NCBI GenBank assembly: GCA_002311745.1
Contig: DBZL01000077.1
Span: 1 to 61,484 of the forward strand
Direction of reading: 5' to 3'
DNA length: 61,484 bases
Source: Phycisphaerales bacterium UBA1161
GTDB taxonomy: Bacteria; Planctomycetota; Phycisphaerae; Tepidisphaerales; Tepidisphaeraceae
A program made the translations under genes and the position numbers. Positions 15,438 through 23,115 of this stretch are shown here, piece by piece (the stretch's first letter is position 1; every line of letters begins with the position of its first letter). The notes below the pieces were generated by a model, which saw nothing but the letters and a program-made list of their open reading frames with translations, was not told the origin of the DNA and ran no database searches.

Positions 15438-18260
15438 ATGCGCTTCTGGGCCTGCTTTTTCACCGCGGCGTTTCTGGCAGCCGGCGCCCAGGCGGCCGAC
15501 GCACCATCCACCCGGCCCGCACTTTCCGCTACCGACATCTTTATCCTCCTTCGCCCCGAGGAGAAGGAAGCGAATTGGCACGTTCCGACACTGCTGGAAC
15601 GGGAGCTCGTCCGCCAGGCGATGCTCATGGCGGCGCGGGACCATCTGGGCCTGTACACGCGCGACGAGGTGTTGCGCGAAAGGGCGCCCGGCGACATCGG
15701 CGATCTTTCCGCCCGCACCGCGGCGCTCAACATCGCCGTCAACTCGAAGACGGAATCGCTGGATTTGCAGTTCACCACCAATGGTACGACGGTGACGGCG
15801 TCGGTTCCCCGCACTTTGGTTTGCGAATGGGTGGTCGATCTGCCGCCGCTGGTGGCCAGGGCCGAGGAGCTTTCGCGAACGAATTTTGTGGACTGGCTGA
15901 AAGTCACCGGATTTAACGCTGTCGCGGCGGCAAATGCCGCGGACGCGCCCGTGCCGGCGAAGGTCGAGAAGCTCCTGACGGAGATGTCGATCTTCAGCCA
16001 GTACAACGCGGTGCGACAGGTGCATGCGCTGGTCCGCCTGCACGGCCCATCGGCGGCGCTGCGCGGGGCCTTGGTGCGCGGCTACGCCAATCTCGGCCAG
16101 CTCACGCGTTTTCACTGGACGGCGTCGGCGGACGTCTTCACGGCCCGCTCGCTGCTGTATGCGCAGGCGATGGTCGCCGACAATCCCAAGTCCGCCTTCG
16201 CGTTGTGGCATCGGGCGTACGCGATGTCGATGGCGGGCCTGCACGCGGCGGCGATGAAGGACCTGGCTGCCGCCGCCGATGCGCCCCAGAAAACCGACCC
16301 GCCCGCCTGGCTGCCGCTGATCGAGGCGGTGTGTCATTACCAGACCGCGGCGCTTGCCGACGGCGCCGTCAAAGACCCCGCCAACGCTCCCCTGGCGTGG
16401 TATCTGACTTTTTTGACGGTGGAGAACTCCGGCAGCACGGCCGCCGTCATGACCTGCGGCAAAGCGGTCCTGGAAGTCAGTCCGTCTTGCGCGCGCATTG
16501 TCGATGCGATGGTCGAGCACGCGGGGGTGAGCTATGGACATTGGCTGACGGAGGGCGCGCTTTCCATGACGGTGCGGGATTTTCGCGCCTCGTTGCCGCG
16601 AATACAGGATTTGCCGGCCAACGTGGCCGACGCCTGGCAGGCGGCGCATAAGAATCCCGACTTGGCCGCCGACGTCGCCGACGTTTCCCAGGCGTTCGTT
16701 GACGCGCCCGATGCCGCCGAGCCCTCCTGGTCCGCGCTGGGCCGACTGCTCCAGGAAACGAATTTCATCCACGTATTTCGGCGAAGCTACTTCATGGCTC
16801 GCATGTGGTGCGTCGATCCATCCGAATTCGTCGGCCAAACCGCGCCGCTGGTCAAGGGACATCCGCTGGCTCCGCTGATCGAAGCCATCTCGGCCAGTTT
16901 CAACCGCAGTCCCTTGCCCGAGGGGATGGGCGAGCTGCAGATCCCCGACCCAACCCAGAGAATCACCCTGTCGATGCCGTTTTACGGCCTTCTGAGCAGA
17001 GCGAAGGAGGATTGGAAGGCATTTTATGCGTTCCAAAACGTCCATCTCGACGCGACCGCGTGGGATTACGAGCTGCGGATTTTATGCGACGATGCCAACG
17101 TGGCCGATCCGGACGTGTCCAAGTGGCGCTCGGGGGGTTTGCGGAAGATCAGCCCCGATTCGCCCGTCGGCGCCGCCGCGATCGTCCACTGGAAGCAATA
17201 CAAGCCGCCGGAATTGGACGAGTTGACAAAGAAGTTCCAGGGCCAACCGGCGTTCGATGCGGCGCTGGCCCGGCAATACCTGGCGGACAACAAGCCGGAC
17301 GACGCCATTGTGCTTTTGCAGAGCTACGTGAAAGTCGCGCCCGATCGCTGGGCCTTCGAGAAACTTGCCGAGCTGTACCTGAATCGCGACGACGAAGCCA
17401 ACTGGCTGGCGACGCTGCAAACAGCCCTGAATCAGGAGGATTACGGCTTGGACCAGGCCAGGATTAACGTGGAGATCGCCAATCACTTCATGGAACAGGG
17501 CCGATACGCCCAGGCCCAGCCCTACGCGGATGCCGCGGCCGAGTCCTGGGCCGAATGGGCGATGGCGTGTGCCGCCCGATGCCGCGCGGGATTGAAGCAA
17601 TGGGACGTGGCCGAAACCTGGTGGCGGAACATCAACGACCGTTACGGCCCGGGCTTCGGCTGGTACGAAATGTGCCTCGCCACGGGGCACGGTGATTTGG
17701 CCACGGCCCGACGCACCGCCTCGGCCCGCCTGCAAAATCATCCCGAAGAATTCCGCTACCTGGCGATATATGCCGGCGCCGAAGGCGATCCCGACGGCGA
17801 AATCGCCAACGTCAAGAAAATCTTCACCCACTACCAGGGCGGCGGCGACCCGTTTGCCGGGCTGTGGCTGGCGATGTTGTACGACCAGCAACACGATGCC
17901 GCCCGGCGCGACGCGACCCTGGCGTCGATCGTGCAGAACGGCCCCGCTTACGATGCCAAGCAGGCCGAGCACTGTCCGGAACATGTCGAGCTGGCCAAGC
18001 TGCTCCAGGCCGCCTATCTGCACGGCAACCAATTCGACATGGTCGCGTTCGAGAAGCTTTGCCAGAATTTATCGCCGCCGCGCCGCGCCGACGTCTACTT
18101 CTTTGCCGCCAAGTTCCTGGAATCGCACGATCAGCAGACCAAGGCCCTGGAAATGCTGCCTTATGTCACGCGGCACCTGGATTGGGACGCGACCGCCGGT
18201 TTGCTCGCCGCGATGGACTTGGTCGCCCATCACGTGGATCCGTATCCGCCCGCGCCGTAG
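15438..18260 (+). CDS. large secreted TPR-like protein
   Basis: A 940-residue exported protein. The first 20 residues form a signal peptide (MRFWACFFTAAFLAAGAQA, cleavage after AQA). The rest is mostly helical, with degenerate tetratricopeptide-type helical hairpins from about 240 onward and most clearly at 600-800 (for example DDAIVLLQSYVKVAPDRWAF and FMEQGRYAQAQPYADAA). No catalytic motif was seen, so a scaffold role in the periplasm is likely but unproven. The start at 15438 is fixed by the promoter, GAGGTGA and the signal peptide; the open frame reaches back into the methyltransferase gene, where it is only a shadow. Convergent with sucD, 22 bases apart. Confidence 0.75.
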   Translation: MRFWACFFTAAFLAAGAQAADAPSTRPALSATDIFILLRPEEKEANWHVPTLLERELVRQAMLMAARDHLGLYTRDEVLRERAPGDIGDLSARTAALNIAVNSKTESLDLQFTTNGTTVTASVPRTLVCEWVVDLPPLVARAEELSRTNFVDWLKVTGFNAVAAANAADAPVPAKVEKLLTEMSIFSQYNAVRQVHALVRLHGPSAALRGALVRGYANLGQLTRFHWTASADVFTARSLLYAQAMVADNPKSAFALWHRAYAMSMAGLHAAAMKDLAAAADAPQKTDPPAWLPLIEAVCHYQTAALADGAVKDPANAPLAWYLTFLTVENSGSTAAVMTCGKAVLEVSPSCARIVDAMVEHAGVSYGHWLTEGALSMTVRDFRASLPRIQDLPANVADAWQAAHKNPDLAADVADVSQAFVDAPDAAEPSWSALGRLLQETNFIHVFRRSYFMARMWCVDPSEFVGQTAPLVKGHPLAPLIEAISASFNRSPLPEGMGELQIPDPTQRITLSMPFYGLLSRAKEDWKAFYAFQNVHLDATAWDYELRILCDDANVADPDVSKWRSGGLRKISPDSPVGAAAIVHWKQYKPPELDELTKKFQGQPAFDAALARQYLADNKPDDAIVLLQSYVKVAPDRWAFEKLAELYLNRDDEANWLATLQTALNQEDYGLDQARINVEIANHFMEQGRYAQAQPYADAAAESWAEWAMACAARCRAGLKQWDVAETWWRNINDRYGPGFGWYEMCLATGHGDLATARRTASARLQNHPEEFRYLAIYAGAEGDPDGEIANVKKIFTHYQGGGDPFAGLWLAMLYDQQHDAARRDATLASIVQNGPAYDAKQAEHCPEHVELAKLLQAAYLHGNQFDMVAFEKLCQNLSPPRRADVYFFAAKFLESHDQQTKALEMLPYVTRHLDWDATAGLLAAMDLVAHHVDPYPPAP

Positions 18261-18282
18261 CCGCGACAATCGTATCGGTGAA

Positions 18283-19188
18283 TTATTCCCCGATGCCCAG
18301 GGCCTGGGCCATGGTTTGCCCGATGGCGGCGGGGCTGTCGGCGACGGTGATGCCGGCGGCCTTGAACGCCGCGATTTTCGATTGCGCCGTGCCCTCGCCG
18401 CCGCTGATGATCGCGCCGGCGTGGCCCATGCGGCGCCCCGGCGGGGCCGTGCGCCCGGCGACAAACGCCACCACGGGTTTGGTCAAGCTGCTCTTCACGA
18501 ACGCCGCCGCCGCTTCCTCGTCGCTGCCCCCGATCTCGCCGATCAGCACGATCCCATCGGTCTGCGCATCGGCGGCGAACATCTCCAGCAGCTCGATGAA
18601 ATTCACCCCTTTGACCGGATCGCCGCCGACGCCCACGCAGGTGGTCTGCCCGATCCCGCGCGTGCTGCACTGCCATACCGCCTCATAGGTCAGGGTGCCG
18701 CTGCGGCTGATGACCCCCACCTTCTTGCCGCTAGGGGCCGCCTCCGCCGGCGTGTGGATGTACCCCGGCATGATCCCGATCTTGCACTGGCCCGGCGTGA
18801 TGATCCCCGGGCAATTGGGCCCGATCAGCACGCTCTTGGGCTTGTCCTTCAGGTACGCCTTGACCGCCACCATATCCAGCACCGGGATTCCCTCGGTGAT
18901 GGCGACGATCACGCCAATGCCGGCCTCGGCCGCCTCCATGATGGCATCGGCCGCCAGCGCCGCCGGCACAAAAATCATCGTCGCATCGGCGCCGGTCGCG
19001 GCCACGGCCTGGCGAACGGTGTCGAAGACCGGCAGGGCGTTGGCGTCGCGGGTTCCCCCCTTGCCCGGCGTCACGCCGCCCACCATCTTCGTCCCATACT
19101 CCAGACACCCCTTGGTGTGAAACGCCCCCGCCGTCCCCGTGATCCCCTGGCAGATCACTTTGGTGTTCTTGCCGACCAGAATGCTCAT
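18283..19188 (-). CDS. sucD: succinyl-CoA ligase, alpha subunit
   Basis: A 301-residue alpha subunit of succinyl-CoA synthetase, which makes ATP or GTP from succinyl-CoA in the citric acid cycle. CoA-binding residues lie in [35 protein letters not shown] and the phosphohistidine region [14 protein letters not shown] are intact. Length is normal (about 290). The start is MSILVGKNT at 19188; upstream in-frame codons lack family similarity. The beta-subunit gene sucC, normally directly upstream, is not in this window. A TTGACG/TATACG pair 15 bases apart (19226 to 19200, minus strand) may be its promoter. Confidence 0.94.
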   Translation of the reverse strand: MSILVGKNTKVICQGITGTAGAFHTKGCLEYGTKMVGGVTPGKGGTRDANALPVFDTVRQAVAATGADATMIFVPAALAADAIMEAAEAGIGVIVAITEGIPVLDMVAVKAYLKDKPKSVLIGPNCPGIITPGQCKIGIMPGYIHTPAEAAPSGKKVGVISRSGTLTYEAVWQCSTRGIGQTTCVGVGGDPVKGVNFIELLEMFAADAQTDGIVLIGEIGGSDEEAAAAFVKSSLTKPVVAFVAGRTAPPGRRMGHAGAIISGGEGTAQSKIAAFKAAGITVADSPAAIGQTMAQALGIGE

Positions 19189-19244
19189 CGGGCCCCAAGC
19201 GTATAAACGCCGCGGCACAGCGTCAATTCAGGGCGGCGGCGATG

Positions 19245-19273
19245 TTGCCGAACCGCCTTCGTCCCCTTAGTCT
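19245..19273 (+). promoter_or_regulatory. candidate promoter of the phosphodiester glycosidase gene
   Basis: TTGCCG (19245-19250), 17-base spacer, TAGTCT (19268-19273), then 11 bases to ATG 19285. It lies back to back with the possible sucD promoter in the divergent region. Confidence 0.35.
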
Positions 19274-19284
19274 CTCGGCGCCTG

Positions 19285-20187
19285 ATGCAACGTCTATTTG
19301 GCGCTTTCATCCTCGTCATCGCCACGATCGCTTGCCCGCTGGTGGCGGCCGAGGCGACCACCCGGCCCAGCGGCCCCGTCACCTATCGCCACGAGGTCCG
19401 CCAAAATCCCCCCCTGCATTTGCACATCGTCACCGTCGATCTGACCGATCCGGCCGTGCGGATCAAGGTCTGTCGCGGCAGCGGGGATGCCAAACTGCCC
19501 CGCGGTTGGGAGACCTCCCTGGCCACCGTCTCCGACATGACTAAACGCGACGGCCTAAGCGTCGCGGTCAACGGCAACTTCTTCATGCCTAAGGATTCCC
19601 AATGGATCCTGGGCCGCCTGGTGCCCTACTTCGACGGCAACCTCGCCCGCGTCTGCGGCTGGGCGATGAACGACGGCGTGGCGTTCTCGGCAACCCCCGC
19701 CGACGTCGATTGGCCGGCCCTGGTGGTGTTTGGGCATCGCCGTGTGGCCATCGGCCAATTTGTTCGCCTTCCCCCCGGGGCGCAGCAGGCGGTCTCCGGA
19801 CAGTGGCAGATCGTCACCGACGGCCAGAACGTTGTCCCGCCCGGCAACGAGGATGATCGCGCTCCGCGTACCGCCGTCGGCCTGGACAAGGATGCAAAAA
19901 CCCTGATCCTGCTGGTCGTCGATGGACGCCGACCCCTTTACTCCGCCGGCATCACGCTGCATCAGCTTGGCCAGGAAATGCTCGGCCTTGGCGCCTACCA
20001 GGCGATCAATTTGGACGGCGGCGGCAGCTCCACCCTGGTCCTGCGCAACGCCGGCGGGCAACCGCAAGTCGTCAACTGGCCCAGCGACGGTCACGATTTT
20101 CCCATGGATGTCTCCATCGAGCGCTGCGTCGCCAACGCCCTGGGGATCGTCATCGACGCGCCATCCACACAACCGGCTCACCCATGA
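19285..20187 (+). CDS. secreted phosphodiester glycosidase family protein (NAGPA domain)
   Basis: A 300-residue exported protein with an N-terminal signal peptide (about residues 1-22) and a domain of the phosphodiester glycosidase family, related to the mammalian uncovering enzyme and to bacterial exopolysaccharide-associated proteins. Family features are AVNGNFFM near residue 95, RTAVGLDKD near 197, VVDGRRPLYSAGITLHQLG, and the strongly conserved AINLDGGGSSTLV near the C terminus. It probably hydrolyses a sugar-phosphate diester bond on a cell-surface or extracellular glycan. The stop overlaps the following glycosyltransferase by 4 bases, which links hydrolysis and synthesis of a surface polymer. 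Confidence 0.88.
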   Translation: MQRLFGAFILVIATIACPLVAAEATTRPSGPVTYRHEVRQNPPLHLHIVTVDLTDPAVRIKVCRGSGDAKLPRGWETSLATVSDMTKRDGLSVAVNGNFFMPKDSQWILGRLVPYFDGNLARVCGWAMNDGVAFSATPADVDWPALVVFGHRRVAIGQFVRLPPGAQQAVSGQWQIVTDGQNVVPPGNEDDRAPRTAVGLDKDAKTLILLVVDGRRPLYSAGITLHQLGQEMLGLGAYQAINLDGGGSSTLVLRNAGGQPQVVNWPSDGHDFPMDVSIERCVANALGIVIDAPSTQPAHP

Positions 20188-21344
20188 CACCTCCCCCGCA
20201 AACCCTCGCGACCGCAGACGCCACGGCAGCGCCCGTGGACGTTTCCATCATCGTGCCGACCATCAACGAGGCGGAGAACCTGCCCGAATTGCTGCGGCGC
20301 ATCGCCGCCGCCTTGCCCGCAACCAGCTACCAGGTCCTGATCGTCGATGACAATAGCCAGGATGCCACCGAGGCCGTCTGCGCCGAGCTCGCCAAGACCT
20401 ATCCGCTGGAACTGATCGAGCGCCGCCAGCCCAAAAATGGTCTCAGCGGCGCCGTGCTGCAGGGGATGTCCCTGGCCCGCGGCAACTTTTTGTGCGTGAT
20501 GGATGCCGACTTGCAACACCCGCCGGAAAAATTGCCCGAACTGCTGGAACCCCTGCGCAGCGGAGCGGCGGATTTCGTCATGGGCTCGCGCTACGTGCCC
20601 GGTGGAAGCACCCAATCCGAGTGGGGATTCTTCCGCAAGATCAATTCTCGCGTCGCCACGATCCTGGCCCGCCCGTTCGCCGGACGCGTCAGCGATCCCA
20701 TGGCCGGCTTTTTCGCCCTCTCACGCCAAACCTATGCCAACGCTCGCCAGCTCACTCCCTTGGGCTACAAAATCGGCCTCGAGCTGATGTGCAAATGCCG
20801 CGCCAAGACCGTCCGTGAAGTCCCCATCCACTTCGCCATGCGCTTCAAGGGCCAATCCAAATTGACCCTGCAGCAGCAGTTTCGATTTCTCGAGCACCTC
20901 AGCCGGCTGTACGATTTTCAATACCCCCGCCTCTCGCCGGTGAGCAAATTCCTGATCGCCACCGCGGTAAGCTGGCTGATCGGCTTCGCCGTCTTTGTGC
21001 TTCTGGGCGGCGCCACCCATCCCGTCCGCGCGCCGATCCTGGCCTACCCGGCCGCGATCCTGGCCACCGCGATCTTCCATGTCCGCTACGTGCGCACGCA
21101 GCGCGAATTCATCCTGCGCCGGCGGCCCTGGCTGGACTTTGCCGTCATCTCCGCCGCCGAATGGCTGGTCTGCGCCGCCGCCGCCTGGTGGACCGCCCGC
21201 CGCGTCTCCAACCCCGGCACGTTGGAAATCTTCCTGATCTGCTTCGGCCTGGCCACCATCGCGCGCTACATCCTGCGTAAGGAATTCCTGCAAGACATCC
21301 GCGGCCTGCGCAAAACTCTCCCGCGCGAAATCGAAGCGGTTTGA
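20184..21344 (+). CDS. GT2 polyprenyl-phosphate glycosyltransferase with C-terminal GtrA-like membrane domain
   Basis: A 386-residue protein. Residues about 20-250 are a dolichol-phosphate-mannose-synthase-like family 2 glycosyltransferase: VSIIVPTINEAENLPELL, VDDNSQDAT, MDADLQHPPE (DxD) and GSRYVPGG. Residues about 260-375 contain three or four transmembrane segments and resemble the GtrA-type domain that often accompanies such enzymes. It likely transfers a sugar from a nucleotide donor to a polyprenyl phosphate at the inner membrane. The start ATG overlaps the upstream stop (ATGA), indicating translational coupling with the phosphodiester glycosidase. Confidence 0.9.
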   Translation: MTPPPQTLATADATAAPVDVSIIVPTINEAENLPELLRRIAAALPATSYQVLIVDDNSQDATEAVCAELAKTYPLELIERRQPKNGLSGAVLQGMSLARGNFLCVMDADLQHPPEKLPELLEPLRSGAADFVMGSRYVPGGSTQSEWGFFRKINSRVATILARPFAGRVSDPMAGFFALSRQTYANARQLTPLGYKIGLELMCKCRAKTVREVPIHFAMRFKGQSKLTLQQQFRFLEHLSRLYDFQYPRLSPVSKFLIATAVSWLIGFAVFVLLGGATHPVRAPILAYPAAILATAIFHVRYVRTQREFILRRRPWLDFAVISAAEWLVCAAAAWWTARRVSNPGTLEIFLICFGLATIARYILRKEFLQDIRGLRKTLPREIEAV

Positions 21345-21360
21345 ACCCAAAGTTGATGGG

Positions 21361-21434
21361 CATTTTTAGCCGCGTCGCGTGCGACGCGCGCCGCGGCGAG
21401 CCAAAGCGCGTCGCACGCGACGCGGCTAAAAATG
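21361..21434. repeat. perfect 28-base inverted repeat, bidirectional terminator candidate
   Basis: Arms 21361-21388 and 21407-21434 are exact reverse complements, with an 18-base GC-rich loop. The stem starts CATTTTTAGCCGCGTCGCG and ends in AAAAATG, so each strand would make a GC-rich hairpin followed by a run of U. It sits between the convergent glycosyltransferase and Rieske genes. Confidence 0.8.
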
Positions 21435-21443
21435 ACTCGGCTG

Positions 21444-21770
21444 CTAAAATATAGGCAAATCCGCCTGCACGAGGATCGGCTGCCCGTCGCGCGCCAACAG
21501 GCGCGTCGGATACGTCCGCACCGTCACGTGCGGCATGTCGCGCAGCTGGCCGCGCTTCAATCCAAAACTCCACTGGTGCCGCGGACAAACGGCCCGTCCA
21601 TCCACAATCTGGCCGTCGGCCAAACTTCCGCCCGCGTGCGGACAGGTGTTGTCCAGCGCGTAGACCTGCGCCTCGTGCAGAAACACCGCTAACCGAAACC
21701 CGTCGATCTCGACGTACTTACCACGCCCTTCGCTCAGCTCGTCAAGTTGGCACAGGCTCGTCCAAGACAT
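21444..21770 (-). CDS. Rieske [2Fe-2S] ferredoxin-like protein
   Basis: A 108-residue soluble Rieske protein resembling the NirD/biphenyl-dioxygenase ferredoxin group. The two cluster-binding boxes are CPHAGG (near residue 43) and CPRHQW (near residue 62). It would carry electrons to an oxygenase or reductase partner, but none is adjacent, so the partner is unknown. Length is typical for stand-alone Rieske ferredoxins. It is on the same strand as the kinase/ESCRT-like operon upstream but separated from it by a hairpin repeat, so probably is not part of it. Confidence 0.88.
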   Translation of the reverse strand: MSWTSLCQLDELSEGRGKYVEIDGFRLAVFLHEAQVYALDNTCPHAGGSLADGQIVDGRAVCPRHQWSFGLKRGQLRDMPHVTVRTYPTRLLARDGQPILVQADLPIF

Positions 21771-21793
21771 GAAAGAAAATGCTGAATCAGTGG

Positions 21794-21873
21794 CTAGTTG
21801 CTAGTTGCTAGTTGCTGGAAAAAGCGTGGCTTGGTTGTCTTAACTAGCAACTCGCAACCAGCAACTAGCAACT
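21794..21873. repeat. TAGTTGC hairpin repeat, copy 1
   Basis: Three direct copies of CTAGTTG at 21794-21818 pair with CCAGCAACTAGCAACT at 21858-21873; a third antiparallel copy lies near 21842-21857. It follows the last gene of the ESCRT-like operon and may end its transcript. A related element is at 45546-45605. Confidence 0.65.
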
Positions 21874-21877
21874 CTCG

Positions 21878-22486
21878 CTAGTCCTTTTGCTTGCCCGATC
21901 CCAATTCCTTGGCGATCTCGGATTCCAGCTCATCCAGCTTTCCCAATTCGGCCTTTTCGCCGGCCAGTACGTCCGCGGCGATCATGCGGTCGATCTCTTC
22001 ATCGCTGACCGATTCCGGGCTGGCCGAGGCAGGGGCGCCTGCGGCGGCCGCCTCCTCCATCGAATCCAGGAACAGCTCCATGCGCTCCTCCATGCTTCCG
22101 GCCTGCACCACCGCTCGCTCCCACTGCGCCTGCGTCTTGGTCAAATCCATCTCCCCAAAGGTGCGGCTGATCTCCTTGGCCATCAGGGCCATCGACTCGG
22201 CAAACTGCTGGCTGGCCTGCGCTTGCTGCTGGATCAGCATCGCGTTTTTGATGGAGAGCAGTTGCCGCTCCAGCATTTTCTTCACCGCCGCGGTCTTCTT
22301 CAGCGCCCCGCGGATGAACTGGTACTGGCCTTCATCGCCGATCTTGCGGGCATTCTGGGCGTTCTTGATGAAGTCGTCGGCGAATTTCTCCTGCTGGTGG
22401 ATGGACCGTTCGATGGCGCGCAGGCCCGCCTTGATCTTCATCTCTCGCTCGATGCGCCGCTCGTCTTTGCTTTTGAACAGGCCCAT
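21878..22486 (-). CDS. ESCRT-III/Snf7-like helical protein
   Basis: A 202-residue highly charged helical protein that resembles the ESCRT-III (Snf7/CHMP) fold family. Seen directly: a short N-terminal segment MGLFKSKDERR, a long basic helical hairpin (residues 10-90), a conserved-looking FGEMDLTKTQAQWERAV at about 110-126 that parallels the MDL.K motif of CHMP proteins, an acidic region with a Pro/Ala/Ser hinge (140-165) and a final acidic helix LDELESEIAKEL. The basic core plus acidic autoinhibitory tail is the ESCRT-III pattern. Known relatives polymerise on and remodel membranes. Assignment to the superfamily is inference from sequence pattern. The start at 22486 is 4 bases after the preceding stop. 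Confidence 0.6.
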   Translation of the reverse strand: MGLFKSKDERRIEREMKIKAGLRAIERSIHQQEKFADDFIKNAQNARKIGDEGQYQFIRGALKKTAAVKKMLERQLLSIKNAMLIQQQAQASQQFAESMALMAKEISRTFGEMDLTKTQAQWERAVVQAGSMEERMELFLDSMEEAAAAGAPASASPESVSDEEIDRMIAADVLAGEKAELGKLDELESEIAKELGSGKQKD

Positions 22487-22490
22487 GTTC

Positions 22491-23111
22491 TCAACCCTGC
22501 TGGTCCGCGGCCGCGCCATCCTGCTTGCGACGAACCGCCTGGTCCGCCGCCGCAAATCCCTGGTCCGCTTTGACCGACCCCTTGTCCATCTCGTTCCAGA
22601 TGTTCATCAGTTCCTGCCCCGCCTGCGTCAGGCCCGTCGCCGCCAGCGCCTCCTTGTCGGACTCGTGCCCGATCTCCAGGAGCATGTCCAGCCGCTGCTG
22701 GTACACGTCCTGCGAAACCGCGTCATCCTGGATCCACTGGCTGATGTTGGCCACGTCCTTGTCCGTCAGATTCAGCCGGCCGGTCGATTTGCCGCGCTCG
22801 CGGTTTTCCTTGATCATGCGCAATCGGCTGACGGTCAGCAGTTCCTTGCTGCGCAGCGTCAACTCGCGCGCCGCCATCAATTCCTCTTGGGCCTTGAGCT
22901 CGAAATTCTGCGCCAGCGCCTTGCGCAATTCCGCCGATTTCTGGCCGGCGCCTTGCTTAAAAATCTTCTGTTTCTCGCCCAGAATCTGCTCGATCCGCGC
23001 GAACAGCCGATCCCGTTGCTTGCTCAGCAGGATTTCCTGCTTGCGCAGCTCCTGGCGGCTCAGCTTGCTGAGCGTTTTGGCCCGGCCGAAAATTTTGTCG
23101 ATCAGGGCCAT
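22491..23111 (-). CDS. helical coiled-coil protein, possible ESCRT-III-like partner
   Basis: A 206-residue, almost entirely helical protein. Residues 1-105 form a strongly basic helical hairpin (ELRKQEILLSKQRDRLFARI, then an EEL/AREL region) like the core of ESCRT-III and PspA subunits. Residues 115-170 are acidic (NLTDKDVANISQWIQDD) and the tail is Ala/Gln-rich. No enzymatic motif is present. It sits between the Snf7-like gene and the 488-residue fusion with 4-base gaps on both sides, so the three products are very likely made together and may co-assemble. Family membership is weaker than for its neighbours and rests mainly on architecture and context. Confidence 0.5.
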   Translation of the reverse strand: MALIDKIFGRAKTLSKLSRQELRKQEILLSKQRDRLFARIEQILGEKQKIFKQGAGQKSAELRKALAQNFELKAQEELMAARELTLRSKELLTVSRLRMIKENRERGKSTGRLNLTDKDVANISQWIQDDAVSQDVYQQRLDMLLEIGHESDKEALAATGLTQAGQELMNIWNEMDKGSVKADQGFAAADQAVRRKQDGAAADQQG

Positions 23112-23115
23112 GGGA

